The notes under the pieces: generated by a model
Databases searched by the model: none
Seen by the model: only the letters and a program-made list of their open reading frames with translations
Told to the model about the DNA's origin: nothing
From: Campylorhamphus procurvoides
Lineage: Eukaryota > Chordata > Aves > Passeriformes > Dendrocolaptidae
Direction of reading: 5' to 3'
Length of the DNA stretch: 64,000 nucleotides
Assembly: GCA_013396655.1 (NCBI GenBank)
Contig: WBMV01001233.1
Coordinates: 124,533 to 188,532, forward strand
Made by a program: the position numbers and the translations under genes
Shown: positions 36,901 through 47,400 of the stretch, in pieces
Numbering within the stretch: the first letter of the stretch is position 1
Layout of the letters: every line of letters begins with the position of its first letter

Positions 36901-37754
36901 TTGAGTTTAATCAGGCTCTCCTTAGAAACATTAACTCTCCATATTTATATTAATAAGTAATTTCTGATCTCACACTCTGTGGAGTTTTTTTGTTTGCTTT
37001 TATTTTCTTCTTTTGTTTGTTTGTTTATGTTTTTTTGGTCCATGGAGGGTGGAGTGGTTGTTGATTTGATTTTGGGGTTGTTTTTGCTATTGGTTTGGTT
37101 TTCAATACACATAGAATACTATGATGACTAGAAATTTAGGCCGAGATTTATATTAGGACACTAGCAGTTGAATCTCAGTGTTTTTATGTTCATCTATAAA
37201 ATACCTATTAGAACTGAAATCATCATAATATTATTTCCTTTCACTAAGAGAAAAAGACAAAGTCTCTGTAGATAACTAACCAGCTTTATTAGCCTTAATT
37301 ACTTGTATTTGTTTTCCTGAATAATTGTTCTTCCGCTTTGTCCCACCTCACTTGGTTCTTCCCTTCCTTCCTTCTGTCTTTACTGCTTTCTTACCTTCCT
37401 GCCCACCTTTCTATGATAGTAATCTATTTTCAGATTTTAAAATGCATAATGGTAATTATGATGACATGTAATCTAGTTCACCAGCAAGAAGATATTAACA
37501 TTTGAATATAATGTACTTTTGGTAGAAGTTAAAGCAACTTACACAAGTAACTACATTGCTCTCAGTAAACATACCCTTTCAGAGAAAAGCAAGCAAGATG
37601 CAAGCTCAGTGCAGTTAGAATGAAAAATACATCTTTGCCTACTACTTATAATACCCCATTGCGATTCATCTTTTTGATTTTCTTTGGGTCTGTCTCTGAC
37701 ATCATAGGCAAACTCAGGATATGTGGACTGGATGAGGGGACTTTGAGGTAGATT
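33991..37754. other. AT-rich gene-free stretch
   Basis: Contains (ATT)n at 34143-34157 and T/G-rich sequence at 36987-37105. No gene or repeat family was recognised. Confidence 0.55.
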
Positions 37755-38112
37755 GAGAAGTGGCTGAACAGCATCAATGTATATAGTACCTGAAGGGATG
37801 ATATTGAGAGGGTGGAGCCACGTTCTTCTCCATGATGCCAAGCTGTAGAACAAGAGGCAATGTACAGAAACGGTTGCACGGGAAGTTCCACCTGAATATG
37901 AGGAAGAACTTCTTTACTAAGTAAGTGAGGAGCACTGGAACAGATTGCTCAGAGAGGCTGTGGAGTTTCTCTCACCAGAAATATTAAAAAACAGTCTGAA
38001 TGCAATCCTGTGCAAGTGTTCTAGAATAACCCTGCTTGAGCAAAAGAGTTAAACCAGATGACCCCAGCAGTGGTTTCTGCCAACTTTACCCATCCTGTGA
38101 TTCTATGACTCT
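37755..38112 (+). mobile_element. CR1 LINE 3' UTR with octamer tail
   Basis: Plus-sense CR1 3' end. Landmarks in order: 'tatatagtacctgaaggga', 'acaagaggcaatg', 'aggaagaacttctttacta', 'ttgctcagagaggctgtgga', 'ccctgcttgagcaaaag', 'accagatgacccc', and the tail CCTGTGATTCTATGACTCTG holding ATTCTATG. Severely 5'-truncated and moderately diverged. Antisense frames of 81 and 100 codons over it are not genes. Confidence 0.92.
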
Positions 38113-39340
38113 GCAACTTGTTTTTCTTTTTGTTTTTGTAGTGTCCTTTCCCTTCCAGTAGTGATAAATAAAGTGATAAATAAAAGTAAACAAAAATAAA
38201 AGGCTTCTTGCTCATGACAGTAGAAAAAGGAAGAAGAAAATCCTCTGCTAATATTTATTTCATTTCCCTTTTTATTTATGCTTTCTACTTTCCCTCAGCT
38301 TTTTAAAATTATTTTTTGACTAAATCTACTGCAGGGAAAGCCAATGGGCTTTTGCGTTCTCCATATGCATCTTTAGAGATTTTGTGATACATACCTAGGC
38401 TTTCCACACATAGGCACACATACCAAGCATGCTGTAACTTGATTTTCTGATATTTTATTCAGTAGTTCTTATACATGAAAACATATTATTGAATGATGTA
38501 GGATATGTGCAATTCATATGTTCAAGGCTGTATGGAATCAGACGTATGTCTTTAGCTTCTTAGACAGTGGAGAAAAAAAGCAGATATCTAAGAAAAGCAG
38601 AAAAATATAGTCAGATCTGTATTTAATTAGTCTTATTCATTAGTATGAGTCAGAAAAAAGTATTTGAAAGCACAAACTTCAAGATAGTAACTGACCTATT
38701 CCACAGGAGTCACTGCACAAGAACCAGAACCAAGCATATGGGATACCAATTATCCAGGGAATTTGAAAGGTAAATCAGAGTCTTTTTCGTTCCTTTAAGT
38801 TATCTGAAATATGAATAATTTCTGTACTTAAGTAAGGTAAAGTACAATGGAACTAAAAGTAGAAAATATGGATGAGTTGTCATAACTGAGGCCTCTATGT
38901 AGGTAAATTGGCACTAATTTCCTGAGTAATCTTGGAAAGTCACACTGAAAGAAGAAAGTATCTATTAGACTTTGTTGTTGTTGTTGCCATTTGGTATTGT
39001 AAGCTGAAAATCATATAGCTTGGCTGTTTGCCTAAACTTTGTCAATAACCCATAATGTTCATATAGTAGCATTTGCAAACATTGGATTCAATTATTTTTT
39101 CTTTGTTGTTACTGGTTTATTTTTTTGAGAAAACTGCAAGCTATATCCCTGAGGCTTTCTATGTCTGCTGCATATTCTCATATTTAAGAAAGGAAAGGAC
39201 AGAAATAAATAGCATTCAAAAAAACAGAGATTGTAAACTTTTCTCTATAATACTAAACTCTTCAAGCATTATCTCATGTCAACACCTTATACCATCAAAA
39301 TTCTCACGTCTTCATTGCATAGGTTTAAAAAATAAAGTAA
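38113..39340. other. AT-rich gene-free stretch
   Basis: No repeat family or gene recognised. Ends at the target site of the next LTR. Confidence 0.55.
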
Positions 39341-39511
39341 GTAATTGTTGTGGGTGTGTCTAGTTAGGGGGTCTTTTTTATATATAAGAGGAAGATTGGC
39401 TTCTGTTGAAACTTCTCTGGAAGTTTCCCTCCATCCTATAGAGCAGGGCCAATGAGGGCCTGCTCCAAGGAAAACTTCCTGCTTTTGAACCATTAAGTTA
39501 CGCCCCTGTGT

Positions 39512-39528
39512 GAAAACATATTTAAGAA
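39512..39528 (+). promoter_or_regulatory. Core promoter block of family A LTR
   Basis: GAAAACATATTTAAGAA. The same 17 bp occur at 14813-14829, and a close reverse complement lies at 11189-11206. The CATATTTAAG core could act as a TATA element; the LTR's transcribed region would begin shortly downstream. Confidence 0.55.
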
Positions 39529-39858
39529 GTTGTTGCTCAGTTAGAATTCGGCAGCCATGGGTTAAAAACATCACAACACAGACATCAAGGTCAGTGCAGG
39601 AGGAGAAGAGGAGAAGGAGGGGGAGGGACCCCACGGATCAGGGAAAGGACTTAAAACTATTATTCCCTGAATATGTTGGTGATGACCATGTGATTACAAG
39701 TTGTCCCCTCGAAGCCCATGGGATCCATCGAGGTGCAAAGACCCCCCTGTCGGCACAAGGGGAGGCATGAAAGAAGCTGTTACCTTGTGGGAGACCCACA
39801 GGGTGGATCAGAGTCTTGCAGAGATTTGCAGCCGAGACCCACAGAGGGAGAGGACCCA

Positions 39859-39859
39859 N
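39859..39859. other. Single N
   Basis: An isolated N within GC-rich repeated units of the LTR, in the context GGACCCANCAGG. Like the Ns at 18502 and 18831 it probably marks a join rather than one unread base. Confidence 0.7.
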
Positions 39860-40069
39860 CAGGAAAACCACCTGAGACAGAACTGCTGCTTAAGTTTTGG
39901 ACTTACATCTGCGAATGGCTGACCCAACAACAACTGACTGTAAACCTTCCATTCCCCTGTCCCCCGCACCATCAGGGGAAGGAGGGAACATGGACAAACT
40001 GAGGGGTGGTGGTGGAAAAGTGTTTCTAACCTGTTTTTATTTCTTAGTTTTAGTTTTCAGTTTGTTAGT

Positions 40070-40075
40070 AATAAA
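40070..40075 (+). terminator. Polyadenylation signal of family A LTR copy 3
   Basis: AATAAA in GTTAGTAATAAATTTAAG, the standard position for this LTR type. It is conserved as TTTATT on the plus strand in the minus-strand copies at 10730-10735 and 51316-51321. Confidence 0.7.
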
Positions 40076-40271
40076 TTTAAGCATTATTCTAAGTTCTACT
40101 TAGAATATTAATCAAAGCTCCTTTTTCTGTTGTTATCTCTAGCAGTAAATTCCTAGGTGTTTTTTTTTTCCCTTCCCCTTGGAAGGTGAAAGGCATGGAG
40201 GGGGGAAGAAGGCCTTGAAGGAGTTTTGCTGGACACCAGGCGTTTGTCCAAGGTTGAACCACCACAGTAAT

Positions 40272-42976
40272 GATTTGCCAAATAATAAATTCCTTGCTCT
40301 ATAGAACATGTTAAATATGCCCACAATTATTTAACTGCAGGATTTTTTGATCCCATGGTTCAGCCATTTTCCCTGTACACTGAACATGAGTAACTGAAGC
40401 TGTATGCCAAAACCGTGTGATCTCTTTGAGGTGTATAGTTTTGTTTAGTGTGCTAACTTTTACCTGTTTCTCCTTTTTATGATGGTTGCTGATATTGTTA
40501 CAATGATTTCTAATACATGGCTAATACTTTTATCCTGCTAAAAATAAAACAAAGGAAATTGAAACATTCTATTTTTTTTGTTTAATTCTCTTCTTCCCCT
40601 TTTCTTTTTGTTTGGATTATGCATAAAGTTGTCATCAGCCTCAATCATCACCTACTAAATAATCATGTGCAATGAAACAAGATCATCTGCACTAAATGAA
40701 ATAAATAAAAGAAATCCCAGCCCAGGCAAATCTGAACAGATATGAAACTTGAATTACCTAATGGCTCACAGGACCTTATTCTGACAATGCTTCAACCCAT
40801 GGCATATCAGGATTTCCAAAATTCAAAATGTAACCGCAATGAGACATGGCCATCAGAAAAAACAGAGTTCTGAATGTGACTTCTCTTATGTTCATTGAAT
40901 TAAAAAAAAAGGTAACAAGATATCCAAGCAACTGTTTTTCATCTTCTTACAAGCTCTGTGGCACTAGGTAAAGCTTCTTGGTCCATTGTTTATTTCCTTC
41001 ACTTATTTTTTTTGAATTATGAACTATTTTAAGCAAGATCTTTTTCTTTTACAAATACTCTGATTATTAGGAAAATAGATTCCTAAAATGTTGACCTCTA
41101 GATATTACAGAAATATTATTGCTACTGTTACTCAAAAGAACAAAAAATAAAAACAAAAAACCCAAACAAACAAACAAACAAAAAACCCAATAAAACAAAC
41201 AAAAAACCTCCCCCCCAAAAAAACAACAAAAAACAACCAAACAAAACAAATATGTGTATTGTAAATTGTGAATAGTTGTGTCAAGATGTCTATAAATGAC
41301 CAAAAAGTATGGCGCAATGGCATTACAGGCCTGAGCACTGACAGATTAGCAAAAAATATGGGCTGCAACTAAGCAAGAAATATAATAATAAGACAGACAA
41401 AGCTGTGGTGAATAAAAGCCTTATGAATTTTCAGTTATTGTTCTTCATGATGTTTATGCTAGGATATCATATAGAGTAGCTGTTAAAAATAAATAAACAA
41501 ACCCTATGAAAACTAAGTACAAGTCAAGAGGTACCTTGTGAACTTTACCATTTGATGGAAATATTTGGCTGAAAATGCAAGAATGATTTGATGTATGAAC
41601 AACTATAGCATGAAGCCGTTTCTGGAAAGCTCGATTAGTATCTATTTTACTACATCAAAATATTTAAAAAAAAATCTTAAAGTCTCCAAGAAAATATTAG
41701 AGTATATTCACAGAGGCTCCATTCAAGAAAATGAACCTCACATATTGTTTTGATTCCTTTTGACTCTTGTAGAATCATTAAGAAAACTTCAGTTTGTCTA
41801 CCAGCTTTCTCAGGATAGTAGTGAAAGTTTTTAATAGTTTAGAGATTAGTACATATCCTATTCTCCATAACAAAATATTCCCTAGCATCAGCAACCTCAG
41901 CAGATCAAAGCTGACTTTTAATTCACCTAACTGAATGCATATTCACTTCAGATCTGGAAGGGCAATATCAGCTACACAGCAGCTTTTGTCCAGGATGGTA
42001 CTATTTGGTCAGAACAAAAGCAGTTCAAAGAAACACTCTTTTCAAAACAAGTATGCTCTTGCAATACATATTAATTTCCTGGGAAGGTAATTCTGGAGGC
42101 TTCTCCTATCTTAGAGATTTGCATTACATTGTTCCAGATTTAATCCCTGTAAAATACTGGAAAAACATAATGTAGTGGGAGTATAGCCAATGCAGATGGA
42201 CACAAGTCAAGTCTAGGGATATTTCTAAGTCATAGTCTTCATTTCTCACACTTTCAGGACCCCAGTGCACAATTTTCTCATGGCCTTTGTAATTTCTTAC
42301 ATTTACCTAGAAGTACTGCAGCATGGAAACAGTGGTGAATATCAAAATACATTTAGATCACATTAATTTCTGTCACCTTCCAGTCCTGTACAAATGCTGC
42401 GCTCTAGTGAAGCTATTCTAGTCATTCCTGTTTTCTGTGAATAGTTCATGTGTCAAAGATTAACATCTTTTGCAGATTCACCTGTTCTTTACTCTGGTCC
42501 TCAATCAATTTATTTTTTATATATATTTTTTATTTTAATATTTAACTGTGCCTCTTTCTCACCAACAGCAGAAAGTTAGTGTCCATCCAAATTTCAATTC
42601 ATATTGGCCTAAACATCCAGAAACTTCTAGGAGCAAAAACCAAAGTTGAAAAATTACTGGGTAGGGTAGGCAGGGGTAAGTTATTTTGGTAATTTTTTGC
42701 TGCTGCCTAAATTCACATTTACTTTACTTTTTTTTTATTTTCCTCATGGCTACATAAAACTGTTAATATGGTGGAACATGAAAATGCCCCTGAAAAGGAA
42801 ACTATCAGCTTCACTTACTCCACTGGAATCTTGTGCCAAATAATTTCAGCCTCCTGTGTGATAGAATGGGGTGAGGTGGGGGTTAGAATAACAAATCGAA
42901 CAGGGTTAGAATAAAAAAAAATATCACTTCATGTGACATCATTAATAGAAGAACATGATTAATCGTCATGAGCATG
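40272..42976. other. AT-rich gene-free stretch
   Basis: No gene or repeat family recognised, apart from the A/C-rich tract listed separately. Confidence 0.55.
41137..41252. repeat. A/C-rich simple repeat
   Basis: About 115 bp of CAAA/CAAAA units with a C7 run, including (CAAA)n at 41165-41180. The two long overlapping minus-strand frames across it (41067-41368) are composition artefacts. Confidence 0.93.
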
Positions 42977-43037
42977 TACAGTGATTGCACTGTACCTGTA
43001 AGTGTACATTACAGTGTAATCACTTGCAATCACTGTA
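42977..43037. repeat. Nested inverted repeats, hairpin-forming
   Basis: Two overlapping inverted repeats. The outer is a perfect 12-bp pair: TACAGTGATTGC (42977-42988) and GCAATCACTGTA (43026-43037). The inner is a 43-base hairpin (42981-43023): GTGATTGCACTGTA pairs with TACAGTGTAATCAC with one G-T position, followed by a further TGTA/TACA stem and an AGTG loop. The two structures compete for the same bases. No known transposon or RNA family was recognised. Confidence 0.88.
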
Positions 43038-46000
43038 GTTTTCAGAAGAAATTTATAAAAATAAATGTGAATTAAAATTTAGTTACAAACATTAGTTTAG
43101 TCCATGTACTTCAGCATGGTAACTTTACCCGCTTTTAAAAAATCAGCTATATAATTAATCTATATTTTTAGAAATGTGAAATTGTTCAAGGGAGATAAGT
43201 CCAGAAATGGGGAAGAAAGACAAAAGAAATGGAGCTTTCAATCTGGTTGAGAGAACTCAGATTAATGGTTTTGAATGAATATTCTTTTTCAGTCAGTTCC
43301 TAAAACAACAATCTACATATTGTAGATCAGCAAAGCAGAATGGCACTGTAATGTGATATGAAATAAATTCTTTTCTAGTTTTCCATCTTTTGAATTGCAT
43401 CAGTTCTCTGCATTAAGTTCTTCAAATTTAAACCTGTATCTTCTGGACTCTTGAACATATCAAAATAGATAGAAGATAAATTGAATTAAATTTCACTGAA
43501 TAATTTCATATTTGAAGTAGCCAAGCTCAGCCTGTTTACTCCCAAAACAGAATTCACTAGTGCTGCCTTTGCAGTCTGCTCTTACTAGAATTCCAGAAGA
43601 CCTTACTATTTACACAGCAAGGAACTAATGGCTGGCATAAATAACCTGATGTGTTATAGTGACCTAGAAAATAAGGTAGAGGTTTTTTTCTTCCTCCACA
43701 TGAAGTCAAATATTTGCCTCTCTGACTATGTTTAGGTGGAATTCAACAATTGTCCAGTGGAAGGCACAAAGATGAAATTTATCAGTTGATTATATTTGTT
43801 CTAGATACAATATACAGCAGTTTTTTAAAGTTATATGAATACATGGAAATACACATTTCATCTCCTCCTGGTTTTTATCTAGTGAGTTAACGAAATAGCT
43901 GCAGCAACACAATTAGAATCAGAAACTCACGATTTCTTTCTCCCAGATGACTACTCCTATTTTGTATATCACATTTCTTTTTACTTGCTTTATCTGTGCC
44001 CTACAATATTTTTATTGCTGCCTATACTGTACCTGCCATTCAAATATAGAAGAAAGCAGAATTCAGTCTTTGAACTCTTTCAAGCAGGCAATAAACGCCC
44101 CCTTGCAGAGAGCTAGCCCAAAGGGTGATTAAAGAACAATAAATTTATGCACTTAAGCAGAGATCTCCTCTGAACGGGACTAGGTAGTCAATTCACAACT
44201 CCACTGATGTTCTATAAACATGAGATAGAGAATTGCCTTAACAGAGTAAAGAGTATTGTACTTCAAAATGGATATATTGAGAACTGTTACGTGATTCTTG
44301 GCATGAAAAGGTGGTTTATAATATAGGTGGTCTGAGTAAAGCTTAATAGTAAAATTTTTTTGTGGCAAATTTCTGCATTTATGCACCTTCTGGTAAAATA
44401 CAGTCACATTTTCAAAACATCATATTTCCCTTAGTATTATGAGAAGACTGTGATAGCTAAGAATAACCCCAGTCCAACAAAGCCCACATGATCTAGCAAT
44501 CCATATTGAGCTTGTTTAGCCATATATGTCCCAACTGGAGACATTGAAGCTACGTGAAGACTGCTCAAAATAAAGCAATTCAGAATCAGAATATCTCTTT
44601 ATCTTCTGGTAAAACTCCATGCAAAAATATTAAACAATATTGGTGTTTGAATTGTTGTTCATTCATAGTCCAGGTTTGAAATGAGCAGTGTTCTATCCAG
44701 GACCAACATTGGGCCTCCTTACTAGTTGTTTTGTGTGGTTTGTCTCTTTATAAGACAACTGAGGGTATAAAGACCTCTGTGTTGTCATAAAGGCTCTTAG
44801 TATGAAATATCCCTTTCACTTCAAAATTGTATACACTGCATAGTAAGCTCAGTGAAGTTTGGCCACTGATGTCAGGTATTATCTTTATTGCCTGCAGTAA
44901 TATAGGCTTTGACTGGTGACCTGCTCCTATATATCAGATTGGCTGTAATAGTAACAGTGAAGAACAAAGAAACATAATTTTTATTTTGCCCACAGCGGGA
45001 TCAGTCTGTTATAGTCAAGAGTCTTCATCAAGCAGAAGAGATATCTACATGGATATATGCAAAACAATCCATATGGTAATTTCAAGTTTACCTAATTTAC
45101 ATATTTCACTTGTTATAAACTGTTGACACAGAAAAATTTATTCAATAGTAATGTAATATATCTTAAGAGTTGCCCAAATTTTAATTCCCCATCATTCGAT
45201 GGTATTGGTTTCCATGGAACATGTGTGGTCTGTGTCTTCACATACAAAAAAAATCTCCAAACTGTAAACAGATGCAGTCCTCCATTGTTCAAAAATTCTT
45301 TCTGGATTATCCTCTTGACAGACTTCCATGCTAAAATTTATGAAATATTATTTCTCTTGAAGTTTCTTGTGTAATTTTCAGCAGCAAAGCTTTCATTGCA
45401 TCAAAGGTAAAAATGAATTTGTTGATTTATGGTGCAAGTTTTTTTCTGTTGTTTCAGCTCGTCCTGTTATTTTCTTTTCATATATATGTAGTGTATATAT
45501 TTATGATGCCCTAAACTGTGGTTTAGAATGAACTCTCAGTTCTCTAAAGACCAAATCTGAACATTCTAGCTCAAATTACTTGCATGTAGTATGATATTCA
45601 GGACACAAATACTTATATACTGATACTTCTGGAAGAAACTTGCATTGTTTCTCACTTTTTTTGGTGCCCTAAGTTTTCATAAAATATTTAAAATAAAAGC
45701 TCTGCAACCATTTCACCCAAATTTTATTTTTTTATAACTTTAACTATTCATAAATATGGGGCTCAATGTGTTTTCCTTAGATATGCTGGGGGTTTTCTAA
45801 TTTGAAAGCCTGAATCTGAGAAGTTCATTATCACTTGCATAACTCCATAACTTCAACACTTATAATTAATTTTTCATGCACACTTAGAAATATTTCTTGT
45901 AGTCATTAACTTTAGCACTATGTTTCAACTACGGTGACAAGTCTTGAAAACTTGCTTGCAAATTTGTCTCCTCTGCCCCTTTTTACATCATCTGAAACTA

Positions 46001-46404
46001 CCAAGAAGAGCTGGCTCCATTAATTTTTGTAAGCTGTCATTAAAACAGTTGCAAAAAATATTTAGATTGCCTCTTACTCTTCTCATCACTAGACTAAAAA
46101 AAATGACTACTTTTAATCTCTTTTCACTGGGCCTTCAATATTTTGAGAGCATTCCTTATGTCTTCTCTACATCCATCTTCAAATGATCTGATCCAAAGGC
46201 ATGCAGTACTCTAAAATTGATTTCCATAGCACTCTGTAGAGAAAAATAATAGTTTCCCTTCTTCTCCCATACACTCCTGTTAAAGTAACCAGGTATGCAA
46301 AACAGATATTTTAATTAAGAAAAAAAAATATTTAGTTGATTTTCTTCAATAATACACATATAAAATTCAGCCCAGGCAATAGGAATATTGGACAGCAATG
46401 ACAC
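43038..46404. other. AT-rich gene-free stretch
   Basis: No gene or repeat family recognised. Frames do not exceed 83 codons. Confidence 0.55.
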
Positions 46405-47400
46405 ATATGTTGGAAAGCACCTCTGGAAGTTGCCTACTCCAAGCTTTCTGCTCAAAGCAGGGCCAGGCAGAGCAGGCTCCTCAAGACTGTATTCAGTCAG
46501 ATTTTGATTTTTTTTTCAGGTTTAAAAAAATCAACAGGTTCCCTGGCTATTCCAGTGTTTGGCACTCATGGTATTTTTTTGTCTTTTTAAGAATATATTT
46601 TTCTTTGTTTCAGTTTGTGTTAATGAGGGGACCATCTTCTCTCAAGTCTCCCCTCAGACATTTATCCTTTTTGATAAGATCACCCTGAGTCTTCTCATCT
46701 TCATGCTGAACAGTCCAAGATCTCTTAGACTCTCCTTATATGACAAATCCTTATTTATCTCTGTGTTACTTTACTGGACTTGCTCTATTATGTGCACATC
46801 TCCTTTGAGCTGTTGACCCCAGTATTGGACCCAGCACTCCAGATGTGTCTCACCAGTGCTGAGAAGAAGGGAAGGATCACCTCACCTAACCTGCTACTAT
46901 CTTTCTAATGCAGTCTAGATTGTTGTTGGCCTTCTCTGCTTCAAGGGTGCATTTCTGGCTTGCTGCTTGTCTCCAGGTTTTCTGCAAAGTTCAGACCCAG
47001 CTGGTCAGACCCAAGCCTGTACAGTTGGATGGTGTTATTCTCCCCCAGATGTGGAACTTGGTGCTTCCCTGGTGAGAATTGCACAAGATGCCTGTTAGAT
47101 TCCTCTGAATGACAGCACAACCATCTGGAATAACAACCACTCCTCTGAGTTCCAGATTTTCTGAAAACTCAATGAAAGTACACTCTAATCCATCATCCTG
47201 TTTATTAATGAAGGTTTCAAAGAGTATTGGCCCCTGTATTGATGCCTAGGCCAGCCTCTGATTGGACTTCCTGCCACTGATCACCATGCCCTGAGTGTGG
47301 CCATTCAGACAGTTTTTAACCCATCTCAATCTCTGTTTATCCAACAACAGAATACCATGAGGATCTTATGAAAGGCAGGGTTAAATACTTGTGTTAAATG
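46405..47400 (-). mobile_element. CR1 LINE, ORF2 end and 3' UTR
   Basis: About 1 kb of minus-sense CR1. The plus strand starts with a degraded tail-proximal region ('ctgctcaaagcagggccagg'). It continues through 'ttggacccagcactccagat', 'tgttgttggccttctctgc', 'gacccaagcctgtacagttg' and 'aatgacagcacaacc', reaching 'ttattaatgaaggtttcaaa' and 'gtattggcccctg'. These correspond to the 3' UTR and the end of ORF2. The 5' two-thirds are absent. An A/T-rich interruption occurs at about 46503-46620. Strongly diverged, hence old. Confidence 0.86.

Larger units (their letters stand above)
39346..40266 (+). mobile_element. ERV LTR, family A, copy 3 (complete solo LTR)
   Basis: A 921-bp solo LTR in plus orientation. 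It starts TGTTGTGG and ends CCACCACA, inverted repeats matching at 7 of 8 positions. GTAAT flanks it on both sides (39341-39345 and 40267-40271), a 5-bp target duplication, which fits class III (ERVL-like) insertion. The core promoter block GAAAACATATTTAAGAA is at 39512-39528 and AATAAA at 40070-40075. Between them are GC-rich units such as 'agacccacag' and 'gagaggaccca', recalling the imperfect internal repeats typical of this LTR type. A single N at 39859 lies inside these units and may hide a collapse. No internal viral region is present. Confidence 0.87.

Noticed and set aside
41067..41368. Two overlapping minus-strand frames with Phe/Cys/Val-rich, membrane-like sequence
   Set aside because: Products of the (CAAA)n-type simple repeat read in two frames.
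42981..43023. microRNA precursor
   Set aside because: The stem is short (14 + 4 bp with a 4-base loop) compared with usual precursors, and there is no expression evidence; kept only as an inverted repeat.
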